Origin: Gilvimarinus polysaccharolyticus | GTDB taxonomy: Bacteria > Pseudomonadota > Gammaproteobacteria > Pseudomonadales > Cellvibrionaceae | Direction: 5' to 3' | DNA length: 64,000 nucleotides | NCBI RefSeq assembly: GCF_001187555.1 | Contig: NZ_LFIJ01000002.1 | Span: 403,523 to 467,522 of the forward strand | In this document: positions 1 through 9,586 of the stretch, one piece after another | Layout of the letters: the number at the start of each line of letters is the position of its first letter | How positions within the stretch are numbered: the first letter of the stretch is position 1 | Notes under the pieces: model-generated | Database searches by the model: none | Seen by the model: only the letters and a program-made list of their open reading frames with translations | What the model was told of the DNA's origin: nothing | Position numbers and translations under genes: made by a program

Positions 1-1993
1 GATCATCAATCAGCCTCATAACTCGGCCGATCACCCATGCAGTATTATCAATGTCGGCAACAATAGCCTCCTGCATATTGATCAAGGTCTCGATATAACT
101 TCTTTTGCCCGTTGCCAGAATCAGTTCAGCCAAAACAAACGCACGAGCAAAAGTATCATCGGTTTTGTTAAACGCACTGATAAAAACCCCTTCAGCGGCA
201 GCAAGAGCCTGCTGCGACAGCTCAAGATTGTAGGTTTTCATAACTCGGGCGGCGGCAGCTAAACCTGCCGCCACACGTAATTCACGTTTAGGGTTTTGCT
301 CGGTAAACACCCAGCGATCATCAGGCGTACCCGAACGCCCCTCTTTAACCTCCCCGGACTCTAGGCTTGGGTGGTATACTAAATTATCAGTTTGAGCGGC
401 GGCGTCACCTAACATAACGTATTGTCGCTTAGTCGGCACAATAATACCTCGATACAAACGCCCTAAACTCTGATACCCCCCCAACACCGTAAGCAAGCCA
501 TGTTCAACTTGTTGCAGTGCATCATTTTTACCATCGGGCTGGTGAATTTCTACCAACTGCTTTTGCTGATCAATACTGGTTGCGTCGTAATCAAGCCCAA
601 ACTCTTCTACCATCATTGCCAACAACCACGTTGTGCCAATTTGCGACTCAACCCGCAAATCGTAATCGCCTGCATCGTGCCAGCCGCCTTTGTTTAAACC
701 CGGTACGGGCTGGCCAGGTTTAAATTTGGTCAAGGTCGATGATCCTGAGATATAACCATCGATGTGATTGTAATCCACCGGCGCCATTAACGCATCATCG
801 TGATGACACTTGTCGTGCCAAACTCGATACTTTTCATTAACGCGCATGTGACACATTTGCACAGGTAAAAAATATTCTAAGGTCGGCTGCCACGCATGAC
901 GTGAATAAACATCAAGACCTATTTTGAAGGGTTGTGATTTTTCCCCACGATAAGAAATCTGGTACATTCCTGGCTCGCGCACGGCAGAGAAATCATACTG
1001 CAAATAATGATAACGCAAGAAGCTACCCCAAGGTTTAGGGTCGCCTTCCTGTACTAATTTTGCGCCATTAGCGCCAAGCTTTAACAGCTGCACCTTACTC
1101 GCTTTAGTATCACTACTGTCTTGCTCAATCACTGCCGTTTTTGGCAAACTGAGACCGTAACCGAGCTGCGACACTTGAATCACAGGTTTATATTGCCAGT
1201 CATCAATCACATTGGGCGTTATTATCCACTCAATAGCGTTACGACTTGCACCCGCCGGAATCAATGAGCGCACAATAAACCAACCATTGTTGTGATTAGC
1301 ACGACCATCCCAAAGCTCGAGTTTATCGCCCTTTAACTGTTTAATAATTAATCGCTGTGCATCGGTCTCCGGCGCAACAACCAATGTTTTACCAACCGCT
1401 AAGGGTTCACCCAACCACTCGCCTTTGTGTTTAATGATGGGGCCGTTAGGCTGGTTGGTAAAAATTCCAACGTCATCGTCCATAATGTAGGACTTACCAA
1501 ATAAGTCGCCGGGAAACAGTTCAAAGTTAAAACCTATTTTGCCAATCCACTGTGCAGGTAACGGCTGGGATAAATCGACACTGACCTTAAAACTACTACC
1601 CTCAAGTGGCTCCACATGAACTTGATAACTAAAATTTAAATCGGGATAAGTAATTGGGTTAAACCCTTGACGATTTTTGCTTTCGTCCGGGTAGGCTAAT
1701 GTTTGTGAAATACGTTGATTTTTTTCATCAACATGCGCCTCACCCACACCCGCCGGCACTGGAGACCATTGCCCTGGTGAGACCTCTAATCGTAAATCAC
1801 CATTGGCAGCCGTACGCACTCCGTGCTGAATAACCGTTACACCGGTTTGATGGCCATCGGGGTAAATGTCGGCAAAAACTGTCACATCCAAGCCCGGCAT
1901 AGAAAAGTAGCCTCGCTCGTTTAACTCTAAGTTACTCTCAGCCTGCAACGTTCCAGCCGCCAATAGCAGGGTAGCAAACAATAGCGTTCTCAT
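1..1993 (-). CDS. GH9 family glycoside hydrolase (cellulase type), 3' end outside window
   Basis: Exported endoglucanase-type enzyme, truncated by the window edge; about 664 residues are visible. The ATG at 1991-1993 follows a good GAGGAG ribosome-binding site, and the protein opens with a signal peptide (MRTLLFATLLLAAGTLQA). About 230 residues of beta-rich sequence precede an immunoglobulin-like CelD_N-type segment (VIQVSQLGYGLSLPKTAV onward). The GH9 catalytic domain then starts, with the hallmark GGWHDAGDYDLRVESQ near residues 435-450; in GH9 the aspartates of DAGD act as the catalytic base. The C-terminal catalytic Glu region lies outside the window, so activity cannot be judged. The family acts mainly on beta-1,4-glucans; a few members act on other beta-glycans, so the substrate is inference. 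Confidence 0.85.
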   Translation of the reverse strand, partial: MRTLLFATLLLAAGTLQAESNLELNERGYFSMPGLDVTVFADIYPDGHQTGVTVIQHGVRTAANGDLRLEVSPGQWSPVPAGVGEAHVDEKNQRISQTLAYPDESKNRQGFNPITYPDLNFSYQVHVEPLEGSSFKVSVDLSQPLPAQWIGKIGFNFELFPGDLFGKSYIMDDDVGIFTNQPNGPIIKHKGEWLGEPLAVGKTLVVAPETDAQRLIIKQLKGDKLELWDGRANHNNGWFIVRSLIPAGASRNAIEWIITPNVIDDWQYKPVIQVSQLGYGLSLPKTAVIEQDSSDTKASKVQLLKLGANGAKLVQEGDPKPWGSFLRYHYLQYDFSAVREPGMYQISYRGEKSQPFKIGLDVYSRHAWQPTLEYFLPVQMCHMRVNEKYRVWHDKCHHDDALMAPVDYNHIDGYISGSSTLTKFKPGQPVPGLNKGGWHDAGDYDLRVESQIGTTWLLAMMVEEFGLDYDATSIDQQKQLVEIHQPDGKNDALQQVEHGLLTVLGGYQSLGRLYRGIIVPTKRQYVMLGDAAAQTDNLVYHPSLESGEVKEGRSGTPDDRWVFTEQNPKRELRVAAGLAAAARVMKTYNLELSQQALAAAEGVFISAFNKTDDTFARAFVLAELILATGKRSYIETLINMQEAIVADIDNTAWVIGRVMRLIDD

Positions 1994-2104
1994 GGCTCTC
2001 CTCGATTATAATTAGAATGATAAGGCTTCGCGGGACTATTCTATAGAGTCCTACCTATATGCGCGTTAAGGTAGTTAAAAAATAGTTATGATTGGTCATC
2101 CGTT

Positions 2105-2139
2105 GAGTGAATAAATCCATTCATCCAATTTATTCACTC
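2105..2139 (-). terminator. Hairpin at the end of the diguanylate cyclase gene
   Basis: Twelve-base arms GAGTGAATAAAT (2105-2116) and ATTTATTCACTC (2128-2139) form a perfect stem with an 11-base loop, overlapping the stop codon of the cyclase gene. There is no clear T-run after it on the minus strand, so it is at best a weak intrinsic terminator or a 3'-end stabilising hairpin. Confidence 0.4.
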
Positions 2140-3867
2140 TGCACTTGTTGATTCTTTAGCGATCATGCAAGTATTGCGTCCAGCCGCCTTGGCATCATAA
2201 AGAGCTTTATCGGCGCGCTCAAACACGGTTTCGGCGCTCTCATCAACACCCGCTTTAAATTCGGCAATACCCATAGATACTGTAATTGCCACTGGTGCTT
2301 CTTTATAATTAAATGCTGTTTTAGCAATTGCGGCGCGAATTCGATCAAGCACCACAAATGCTTGCTCGGCTGTTGTCTCTGGCATTAAAACCACAAACTC
2401 TTCGCCGCCATAGCGACAAAAAAAGTCTACTTCTCGCAAACGTTTAGCCATGGCGTTGCTTAGCACTTTTAACACCCGATCACCCGCTTGGTGCCCAAGC
2501 GTGTCGTTGATTCTTTTAAAGTAATCTAAATCACACACAGCAAGCGTCAACGGATGCCCGTAGCGGATAAAACGTTGCTCTTCTAGCTCAACACGCTCGG
2601 TGTAAGCTTCGCGATTAGGCATTCCGGTAAGCGTGTCTGTCAGTGCTCTATTGCGCTGCTCCTCTAGCACTTCACGATTTTGGCTGGCCTCTTGCTCCAT
2701 CTCTCGAATACGTGTAGCCAACTGCTGCAGCTGCTCGGTAACCGGATGATCGCGCCCTTCGGCACTTTGGTAATCGGATAACGCCGTGCGAATACTGCCC
2801 AACCGGTTTTGCACCTGATGCTTAAGCTCATCAAGGTTTTCGGCGCGAGCGCTTTGACTCTCAAGCTCAGCAAATTCACTCAGCATTTTTTGTTGCATTT
2901 GATCGCTAGCCTGCTGCAAGCCATCGGTATGATGTGCCGCCCCTTCGATCACTTGGTAAATATCCGCCAGCTGCTGATTAACCTCCGTTAAATAACCGGC
3001 AAACGCTCGGCTCGCCGCCATATAAGCTGCCAACACTAGGTCCCTCACCTCTGTCAGCGCTGGCAGTAAATCGGCATTACTCAAACCCGAGCTCAATCGC
3101 TTTTGCAGCAGGCGCACGCGCTCGGGTGCAATCGCTTGAGCCTCCACACTTAACAACAGCTCGGTGATAATAGCCCGCAGACTGTCACTAACGGTTTCAC
3201 TATCGCGTAGAGTAGCATTGGGGTTCAACTCAAACAGGGCCCGATCGGCTTTGTCACAGCTCTCGCTAACAGCGGGCTCAGGTGTTTCAGCTGCATCACC
3301 TTCGTGTTGCTGCACTTCCGATACTGCCGCACCGCTCGAACCCAGTAATCGCGCCATCAAGCCTGGCGCTTTATCCGCTGCTGGGGCTCGCTCGGCCAAC
3401 ACTTCGCCCTGCAACTGCTCTAGCTGACGCAATAAGTCGGGGTAAACATCCAGCCGGTCACGTTGACGGGTGGCATCCTGAGTCAAGTTACGCAGCTGTT
3501 TTTTTAACGCTCGCTCTGGCGTCAACGATAACAGTCGATCCACCATAGCTTGCAAGGCATCGCTCTGCTTAGCCGTGCTTGTTTCGCGGAACTGCTCAAA
3601 AGCCAATAGCGATTGCTCAAGCCGCTGCAATTGTTGTGCAATATCATTTTTATCATCGCCTCGCAGACTTTGGCGCAACGCACCCAGCGCAACATCAAGC
3701 GCAGGGTGTTGCCCTTCGGCTGCCAAACTCACCCGCGATAAAGCTTTTGCCAACAACTGAATATCAGCCTTATGCGCTTGTTCTTGTTGTTCATGAGTAT
3801 CTAGTGCGTCGAGATATTTATCTCGCCATTTAGCTGACCCGTTATCTGCGAGCTCCGGTTCCTGCAT
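2134..3867 (-). CDS. dgcP: Diguanylate cyclase, DgcP-like (GGDEF)
   Basis: Makes cyclic di-GMP from two GTP. The protein has 577 residues. The C-terminal ~170 residues form a GGDEF domain with an intact active-site motif RYGGEEF near residue 487, preceded by the typical LTGMPNREAY start. The ~400-residue N-terminal half is hydrophilic, Gln/Glu/Leu-rich and predicted alpha-helical, with coiled-coil-like stretches and no transmembrane segment, so the enzyme should be cytoplasmic or recruited by a partner. In Pseudomonas the cyclase DgcP, a cell-pole protein, is encoded two genes from dsbA beside cc4, engB and polA. The same neighbourhood here supports orthology. No RxxD inhibitory site was seen just upstream of GGEEF. 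The gene symbol rests on synteny and architecture. Confidence 0.85.
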   Translation of the reverse strand: MQEPELADNGSAKWRDKYLDALDTHEQQEQAHKADIQLLAKALSRVSLAAEGQHPALDVALGALRQSLRGDDKNDIAQQLQRLEQSLLAFEQFRETSTAKQSDALQAMVDRLLSLTPERALKKQLRNLTQDATRQRDRLDVYPDLLRQLEQLQGEVLAERAPAADKAPGLMARLLGSSGAAVSEVQQHEGDAAETPEPAVSESCDKADRALFELNPNATLRDSETVSDSLRAIITELLLSVEAQAIAPERVRLLQKRLSSGLSNADLLPALTEVRDLVLAAYMAASRAFAGYLTEVNQQLADIYQVIEGAAHHTDGLQQASDQMQQKMLSEFAELESQSARAENLDELKHQVQNRLGSIRTALSDYQSAEGRDHPVTEQLQQLATRIREMEQEASQNREVLEEQRNRALTDTLTGMPNREAYTERVELEEQRFIRYGHPLTLAVCDLDYFKRINDTLGHQAGDRVLKVLSNAMAKRLREVDFFCRYGGEEFVVLMPETTAEQAFVVLDRIRAAIAKTAFNYKEAPVAITVSMGIAEFKAGVDESAETVFERADKALYDAKAAGRNTCMIAKESTSAE

Positions 3868-3950
3868 AGCCGTTATTCACCTGTTGCGGTTAATGATCTT
3901 ATTATAGCCAGCGCGTCATTCAACGCCAGCCTCAAGCAGCTCTAACCCAT

Positions 3951-3984
3951 ATAAAAAACCCCAGTAGTGTGCCACTACTGGGGT
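3951..3984 (-). terminator. Intrinsic terminator after dsbA
   Basis: Perfect 11-bp stem CCCCAGTAGTG (3959-3969) / CACTACTGGGG (3973-3983) with a 3-nt loop. On the minus strand it is followed by a T-run (A6 at 3953-3958 on the plus strand). It lies between the dsbA stop and the dgcP start and so separates the two genes. Confidence 0.85.
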
Positions 3985-4014
3985 TTAAGACGACTAAATA
4001 TAGCTAATACTGAG

Positions 4015-4659
4015 TTACTTTTTTTCTGCGCGAATCTTCTCAACCAGATAGTCGACCACTTGCAGCATCTCGCGATGCCCACCGGCACCAGCGGCGCCGA
4101 CTCGATAACGACCATCCACTACTAACTCTGGTGTACCACTAATATTATAGGCGCGCGCTTTGGCATCACCCTGACGCAGCTGACTACCAATACCAAAAGA
4201 TTCAAAGGTTTTGGTGAACTGATCTTTATCAACGCCGTATTGCGTGTAAAATTCAGCAAAATCCTCGACGCTGCTGATACGCGATTTTTGAATATGCAGC
4301 GCATTAAATAAATCCATGTGCGCCTCTTCCAGTACACCAAGAGCTTTAGCGGTATAAAAAGCCCGTGCGTATGGTTCCATTTGCTTCGCCCAAACAACGG
4401 GTGTTTGCACAACGTTTACATCATCAGCCTGCTTTTCGCGCCACTGATGAAACAGCGGATCGAAACGAAAACAATGGCCGCAGGTGTAGGCAAACATCTC
4501 GCGCACTTCAATTTTGTCGGCATCGTCAGTGCGTACCGGCTCGGCCAACTCTATATATTCTTTACCTTCCTCATAAGCGGGCCCCGCAGTAGTCGCGGAA
4601 TCCTCGGCACACGCCACAAGGCTAAACAGAATGCCAAAAAAGGCAACTAAAACGCGCAT
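4015..4659 (-). CDS. dsbA: DsbA-family thiol:disulfide oxidoreductase with CGHC active site
   Basis: Periplasmic oxidase that introduces disulfides into exported proteins; 214 residues, the usual DsbA length. The thioredoxin-fold active site is C60-G-H-C63 in FAYTCGHCFRF, and the cis-proline loop is SGTPELVV. DsbA proteins normally carry CPHC; CGHC is the motif of eukaryotic protein disulfide isomerase. The N-terminus ends its hydrophobic stretch in LVAC (residues 14-17), a good lipobox, so this DsbA is probably lipid-anchored rather than soluble. It sits between cc4 and dgcP as in Pseudomonas. Its own terminator follows. Redox behaviour of the altered motif is inference. Confidence 0.9.
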   Translation of the reverse strand: MRVLVAFFGILFSLVACAEDSATTAGPAYEEGKEYIELAEPVRTDDADKIEVREMFAYTCGHCFRFDPLFHQWREKQADDVNVVQTPVVWAKQMEPYARAFYTAKALGVLEEAHMDLFNALHIQKSRISSVEDFAEFYTQYGVDKDQFTKTFESFGIGSQLRQGDAKARAYNISGTPELVVDGRYRVGAAGAGGHREMLQVVDYLVEKIRAEKK

Positions 4660-4764
4660 AATTTTGCTCCACTAAGTGCTTACTGTTAACGATTAAATCA
4701 CAATGACATTTTATAGAGCCGCTAAGCTTGCGCAAGTTCCGGCTCGACAGCAATCAAAAAAGCC

Positions 4765-4793
4765 AAAAAAGGCGACCCAGGGCCGCCTTTTTT
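4765..4793 (-). terminator. Intrinsic terminator after cytochrome c4 (bidirectional shape)
   Basis: Stem GGCGACC (4771-4777) / GGCCGCC (4781-4787) with one mismatch, flanked by A6 on the left and T6 on the right. It could therefore act on either strand. On the minus strand it directly follows the cytochrome c4 stop codon. Confidence 0.75.
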
Positions 4794-4806
4794 GCTTTAG
4801 CTCGGC

Positions 4807-5487
4807 TTAGTGCAGCCCAGCTATATAGTTGGCCAACGATTTAATTTCAGCATCGCTTAGGTGCTTGGCAGCCAAACGCATAATCATCTGATCACCATCG
4901 TTAGTCCGCTCACCAGCACGAAACGCACGCAGCTGTTTTTCGATGTATTGAGCGTACTGGCCGCCCAAATGAGGGTAACCCGCTGGAGCATTGCCAACAC
5001 CGGTAGGTGAATGACAACCGGTACAGGCAGGAACACCCGTCTCTTCGTTACCAGCGCGATACACCTGCTGACCTAGCTTAAGTGCATCAACATCTTCGCC
5101 CGAATTGATTTTTACCGTTAGCTCTTTTGAACCGCTCAGCTGAATCGTTTGGTCGGCGTAATGCGCAGCAATATCTTGTAAATCTTGGTCTGTAAGACCG
5201 CTTAACAGTCCAGTCATCTCAACAACGGGACGGCCAGTGCTGGCTTTATCGCTGCCACTAGCTTTGTCCCACGCCTGAATGTCTCGCAACTGCTTAAGGA
5301 TATAGCGCTCGCCCAAACCTGCAATTTTGGGAAAACTCGGAGCCGGGCTATTGCCGTCGGCACCATGACAAGCGGCACAAACAGCCGATTTATCGGCACC
5401 AGCGCTGGCGACACCCGCAGCACTAACAGTCTGGGTCAGCGCAGCGGCACCCAGCGCAAGAAGCATAGATAAAACATGTTTTTTCAT
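4807..5487 (-). CDS. Cytochrome c4, diheme periplasmic electron carrier
   Basis: Carries electrons in the periplasm, typically to cbb3 or other terminal oxidases. The 226-residue protein has a signal peptide (MKKHVLSMLLALGAAALTQTVSA) followed by two homologous cytochrome c domains. Heme motifs are CAACH (C37-H41) and CTGCH (about residues 154-158), each with downstream Met ligand candidates. The two-domain architecture and length match the c4 family. It lies between dsbA and engB, as in Pseudomonas (cc4), and is transcribed away from engB. The 5488-5696 gap holds both promoters. A strong terminator follows. Confidence 0.93.
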   Translation of the reverse strand: MKKHVLSMLLALGAAALTQTVSAAGVASAGADKSAVCAACHGADGNSPAPSFPKIAGLGERYILKQLRDIQAWDKASGSDKASTGRPVVEMTGLLSGLTDQDLQDIAAHYADQTIQLSGSKELTVKINSGEDVDALKLGQQVYRAGNEETGVPACTGCHSPTGVGNAPAGYPHLGGQYAQYIEKQLRAFRAGERTNDGDQMIMRLAAKHLSDAEIKSLANYIAGLH

Positions 5488-5696
5488 TGGCTAACCCATG
5501 AAGTCGTTATTTTATGTTGGCGATGCTGCCCAGGCATTGCCTGTTAGGCAGAGATTGAGGCCCTCTTTTACCAACAGGGCCCGGTTGCAGCCGGCATTAT
5601 ATACTAACTCGGGAAGCTCTGAACAATTCCCCACCAAACCCGAAACCGGTACACTGCGAACCACAATCCCTACAAGTCCAACAACGAGTATTTACC

Positions 5697-6371
5697 ATGT
5701 CCGACATCATCGCTTTCAACCGCGCCCACTTTACTCAAAGCGCCCCCAGTATTCGCGAATGTCCCCCCGAATTTGGACGTGAAGTGGCCTTTGCTGGACG
5801 CTCTAACGCGGGGAAATCCAGTGCCATCAATACCTTAACCAACAACTCCAAACTGGCGCGCACCAGTAAAACCCCCGGCCGCACCCAGCTTATTAATTAC
5901 TTTGATCTGACCGAGGATACTCGGCTGGTGGATTTACCCGGCTATGGTTACGCCAAAGTATCACTGGCCATGAAGCAAAAATGGCAAGCAAACCTATCCG
6001 AATACTTGCACGAGCGCCGCTGCCTGACAGGATTAGTGGTGGTCATGGATATTCGTCATCCGATGCAAGATTTTGACACCATGGTCATCAATTGGGCAGT
6101 AGAGACCAACATGCCGGTGCATTTGTTGTTAACCAAAGCCGACAAGCTGAAAAAAGGCCCCGCCAACACCATTTTGCTACAAATCAAAAAACAATTAAAA
6201 GAAGCTGAAGTGGATGATCTTATTAGCGTGCAGATGTTTTCATCGTTAAAAAAGACTGGACTCGATGAGCTAAGGATTAAATTGTCTAGCTGGCTACTAG
6301 AAGGCGGCCGAGAGTTTGAAGACGAACCACAGGAGCCTGAGGCAATAGCAGGTGACGAGCAAGACTCGTAA
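5697..6371 (+). CDS. engB: Ribosome biogenesis GTP-binding protein EngB (YsxC/YihA)
   Basis: Essential GTPase needed for 50S subunit assembly. The 224-residue protein has G1 GRSNAGKSS (~residues 33-41), G3 DLPGYGY, G4 TKAD and a short acidic C-terminal tail. The start [12 protein letters not shown] is typical of the family and replaces longer frames upstream. It is the only plus-strand gene between cc4 and polA. The gap to polA encodes a small RNA on the opposite strand, the classical engB-polA position of Spot 42 and ErsA. Confidence 0.96.
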   Translation: MSDIIAFNRAHFTQSAPSIRECPPEFGREVAFAGRSNAGKSSAINTLTNNSKLARTSKTPGRTQLINYFDLTEDTRLVDLPGYGYAKVSLAMKQKWQANLSEYLHERRCLTGLVVVMDIRHPMQDFDTMVINWAVETNMPVHLLLTKADKLKKGPANTILLQIKKQLKEAEVDDLISVQMFSSLKKTGLDELRIKLSSWLLEGGREFEDEPQEPEAIAGDEQDS

Positions 6372-6416
6372 GTGCTTACGTCGTTCAGTGAAGCGCCGGC
6401 GCCCCAATTTATAGGT

Positions 6417-6449
6417 AAAAAAAAGGCCGATAACAAATTGTTATCGGCC
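6417..6449 (-). terminator. Strong minus-strand intrinsic terminator downstream of engB
   Basis: Perfect 12-bp arms GGCCGATAACAA (6425-6436) / TTGTTATCGGCC (6438-6449). The left flank is A8, so the T-run is on the minus strand. It is 230 bp beyond the terminator of the ErsA-like RNA and 400 bp beyond polA, so it either backs these up or ends a second short transcript. A second hairpin, CTGACATC/GATGTCAG (6456-6463 / 6474-6481) with a C-rich minus-strand loop, lies immediately upstream of it. Confidence 0.8.
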
Positions 6450-6647
6450 ACAACCCTGACATCCTTGGGGGGTGATGTCAGTAACGGATTTGCATGCTAT
6501 GCATTCAACCTACAATTTAAGACTCAACACTTTCGAGTTAGTTCATTCGCCACTGTAAAATTTTGTACCGCCGCCCTTTTCTAAGTACAACGGCTGGAAC
6601 CACGTCAATAGCCTTAGGCTTGTTGGCGACCCCAGCCAAACTTTAGA

Positions 6648-6676
6648 TAAAAAAAACCCCAACCATATGATTGGGG
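6648..6676 (-). terminator. Intrinsic terminator of the ErsA-like small RNA
   Basis: Stem CCCCAA (6657-6662) / TTGGGG (6671-6676), extended inside by CAT/ATG. The left flank is an A-run (6649-6656), giving a long T-run on the minus strand. It ends the small RNA described for 6650-6761. Confidence 0.85.
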
Positions 6677-6761
6677 TCTGATGTCAGAAAATAATTCTGC
6701 CAAGTTGGCATTTAGCCAATAGAGGAGGAGCTCATGAAAAAACTAAACTGTTCAATACGCT
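6650..6761 (-). ncRNA. ersA: ErsA-like (Spot 42 position) small regulatory RNA
   Basis: Candidate trans-acting sRNA of about 110 nt between polA and engB, transcribed on the minus strand. Three features support it. First, this is the exact locus of Spot 42 in enterics and ErsA in Pseudomonas. Second, a textbook sigma-E/AlgU promoter lies upstream (6767-6793), and Pseudomonas ErsA is known to be sigma-22 dependent. Third, a strong intrinsic terminator follows. The RNA carries an unpaired-looking CU-rich block (CTCCTCCTCT at 6721-6730 on the minus strand), able to pair with Shine-Dalgarno sequences, and a T-rich segment suited to Hfq. No open reading frame is plausible inside. The exact 5' end (about 6761) is inferred from promoter spacing. 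Confidence 0.75.
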
Positions 6762-6766
6762 AATAC

Positions 6767-6793
6767 TCAGAGCCCCTTACTGCGGGAAAGTTC
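6767..6793 (-). promoter_or_regulatory. AlgU/sigma-E type promoter of the ErsA-like RNA
   Basis: On the minus strand the sequence reads GAACTT (6793-6788), a 16-base spacer, then TCTGA (6771-6767). This matches the extracytoplasmic-stress sigma factor consensus GAACTT-N16/17-TCTGA. The predicted start is 5-7 nt downstream, giving an RNA that runs into the terminator at 6648-6676. Confidence 0.75.
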
Positions 6794-6856
6794 AGTATTT
6801 GTATAAAATTTTTCCATTTTCTCCTCTGCCGGCGTCAGAATCTGCAAAACAACGGA

Positions 6857-9586
6857 CTAATGCGCCTCATCCCAGTTGTTGCCAACGCCGGCCTCAACCA
6901 ATAACGGTACTTTTAAGTCAGCAGCCGCACTCATTCGTTCAATCACACCTACGCGCACGGCATCTACATCCACGTCCGCCACCTCTAACACCAACTCATC
7001 GTGCACCTGCATCACCAGCTTGGCATCCAAGCCGCTGACCCCAAGCCAATCAGCCACGCTGACCATGGCTTTTTTAATAATATCGGCGGCTGTGCCCTGC
7101 ATCGGCGCGTTAATCGCGGTACGTTCGGCACCTTGTTGTAACATTTTATTGCGAGCGTTTATCTCGGGCAGGTATAAACGCCGTCCATGTATCGTCTCGA
7201 CATATCCGGTAGCATGAGCCAGCGCACGAGTATCTTCCATATATCGCGCCACACCTGGATAGCGCTCAAAATAACGGTCAATATACCCCTGCGCCTCGTT
7301 GCGCCCCAGCCCTAACTGTTTGCCCAAACCAAAGGCCGACATACCGTAAATCAAGCCAAAGTTGATCGCTTTGGCACGACGACGCATTTCGTCCGTAACA
7401 CTGTCGACATCGGTGCCAAACACCTCCGCTGCTGTCGCCTTATGGACATCCAGACCTTGAGCAAAAGCACTCAACAGGCCTTCATCGTCCGACAAGTGGG
7501 CCATAATTCGCAATTCAATTTGCGAGTAGTCAGCAGCTAGGATTTTATAGCCAGCTGGCGCCACAAAGGCCTTGCGAATCCGTCGGCCTTGCTCAGTACG
7601 GATAGGGATATTCTGTAAATTTGGGTCAGCCGATGACAAACGCCCCGTGGCCGTAACCGCTTGATGATATGAGGTATGAATCCGACCAGTACGAGGGTTG
7701 ATCATCTTCGGCAGTTTATCGGTATAGGTAGACTTAAGCTTCGCCAAGCCCCGGTACTCCAACAATAGCTTGGGTAACGGATAATCAAGCGCCAGCTCTT
7801 GCAGCACCTCTTCGGCTGTTGAGGGGGCTCCAGTTTTGGTTTTCTTTTTAACCGGCAAGCCGAGGGTTTCAAACAAAATCACCCCCAACTGTTTGGGCGA
7901 GCTTAGATTAAACTCTGTGCCGGCAGCCGCAAACGCTTCACGCTCAAGTTCCGTCAAGCGCAATTCCAGCTCTTTACTTTGTATTCCCAACTGCTTGGCA
8001 TCCACCAAAGCGCCATTGCGCTCGATGTCGGCCAACACCGGCACCAACGGCATCTCGATATCCATCAGCACTTTACGTAGTGGCTCATCTTGCTGTAACT
8101 GCGGCCAAATAGCGGTGTGCAAACGCAAAGTAATATCGGCGTCTTCGGCGGCGTAAGGGGCTGCATCCTCTATCTTTATCTGGTTAAAAGTGAGCTGCTT
8201 GGCACCTTTACCGGCAATGTCCTCAAAATGAATCGTTGTTTCGTTTAAAAAACGCATCGCCAGCGAATCCATATCGTGACGCCCAGCGACCGAGTTATGG
8301 ATGTAAGACTCCAACATGGTATCCCAGGCGATGCCCTTGAGAATAACGCCATGGTTAGCCAGCACATTGCGATCATATTTTAAATTTTGCCCTACCTTAG
8401 CTTTACTTGCATCCTCTAGCAGGGGCTTTAATTGATCCAGCACCCAATCACGATCAAGCTGCTCGGGGGCCTCTAGGTAATCGTGCGTCAACGGCACATA
8501 GGCGGCGCGGCCTGGCTCTACCGCAAACGACAGCCCCACTATGTCGGCACTCATCGCCTGTACGCTGGTGGTTTCAGTATCAAAGGCGAATAGCTCAGCG
8601 CTCTGTAACCGCTGCAACCACTGATTAAAATCGGCCTTGTTTAATATAGTGTCATAGTGAATACTTACTTTCTCTTTAGGCTCTATAAAATCTGTAGTGG
8701 CAGCACTGGGGCTGGCGTTCAATTCATTAAGCCAGGCATTAAACTCCATCTCCTCAAACAACGCCTTTAAGGCTGCATTGTCGGGTTGGCCTAACTCAAT
8801 ATCATTGACGGTAATATGCAGTGGCACATCCACTTTAATAGTGGCGAGCTCATAAGATAAATACGCTTGGTCACGGTGCTCGGTCAATTTCTCAGGCATT
8901 TTTTTCGCGCCACGAAAATCCAACTCACGAATAGCCTCTAAATTGCCGTACAAGGCATCGAGCCCACCAATGCCCTGCAACAAGGCTGTTGCCGATTTCT
9001 CACCTACCCCTGGCACACCGGGAATATTGTCCACTTTGTCGCCCATCAGCGCCAAAAAGTCGATCATTAGCTCTGGACCAAACCCATACTTTTCTTTTAC
9101 ACCCGCCTCATCTAGCGCACTACCTGTCATGGTATTGACGAGTGTTACCTTATGATTAACCAACTGCGCCATATCTTTATCGCCAGTCGAGATCACTACA
9201 GGACGCCCACCATCAATGGCCTGCACAGCCAAAGTACCAATCACATCGTCGGCCTCAACGCCCTCCTCGACTAGTAGCGGTAGACCCATAGCTTTAACAA
9301 TATTATGTATCGGTTCGATCTGCGGACGCATATCGTCAGGCATAGGCGGCCGTTGCGCCTTGTATTCGGCAAACAATTCATCGCGAAAAGTCTTACCCTT
9401 TGCATCAAACACTACCGCAACAGGGCTATCAGGGTAATCCTTTAACAGCCGCCGCAGCATGCTGATCACCCCTTTAACAGCACCGGTCGGCTGACCGCGA
9501 GAGTTATTTAATGGTGGCAGCGCGTGATACGCGCGATACAAATAAGAGGAGCCGTCCACTAAAACGACAGGTTTTTGATCGCTCAT
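6857..9586 (-). CDS. polA: DNA polymerase I
   Basis: Repair and Okazaki-fragment processing polymerase; 909 residues, a normal length. The start is the ATG at 9584-9586 ([23 protein letters not shown]), the conserved N-terminus. An in-frame upstream extension to 9685 is not conserved and is rejected. Domains in order: 5'-3' flap nuclease (residues ~1-300, helix-hairpin-helix [18 protein letters not shown]), 3'-5' exonuclease (~330-520, FDTETTS and YAAEDADIT), and family A polymerase (~530-909, [14 protein letters not shown] motif [17 protein letters not shown] motif B, MQVHDELV motif C). The proofreading acidic residues are visible. Between it and engB lies the ErsA-like RNA. Confidence 0.97.
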   Translation of the reverse strand: MSDQKPVVLVDGSSYLYRAYHALPPLNNSRGQPTGAVKGVISMLRRLLKDYPDSPVAVVFDAKGKTFRDELFAEYKAQRPPMPDDMRPQIEPIHNIVKAMGLPLLVEEGVEADDVIGTLAVQAIDGGRPVVISTGDKDMAQLVNHKVTLVNTMTGSALDEAGVKEKYGFGPELMIDFLALMGDKVDNIPGVPGVGEKSATALLQGIGGLDALYGNLEAIRELDFRGAKKMPEKLTEHRDQAYLSYELATIKVDVPLHITVNDIELGQPDNAALKALFEEMEFNAWLNELNASPSAATTDFIEPKEKVSIHYDTILNKADFNQWLQRLQSAELFAFDTETTSVQAMSADIVGLSFAVEPGRAAYVPLTHDYLEAPEQLDRDWVLDQLKPLLEDASKAKVGQNLKYDRNVLANHGVILKGIAWDTMLESYIHNSVAGRHDMDSLAMRFLNETTIHFEDIAGKGAKQLTFNQIKIEDAAPYAAEDADITLRLHTAIWPQLQQDEPLRKVLMDIEMPLVPVLADIERNGALVDAKQLGIQSKELELRLTELEREAFAAAGTEFNLSSPKQLGVILFETLGLPVKKKTKTGAPSTAEEVLQELALDYPLPKLLLEYRGLAKLKSTYTDKLPKMINPRTGRIHTSYHQAVTATGRLSSADPNLQNIPIRTEQGRRIRKAFVAPAGYKILAADYSQIELRIMAHLSDDEGLLSAFAQGLDVHKATAAEVFGTDVDSVTDEMRRRAKAINFGLIYGMSAFGLGKQLGLGRNEAQGYIDRYFERYPGVARYMEDTRALAHATGYVETIHGRRLYLPEINARNKMLQQGAERTAINAPMQGTAADIIKKAMVSVADWLGVSGLDAKLVMQVHDELVLEVADVDVDAVRVGVIERMSAAADLKVPLLVEAGVGNNWDEAH

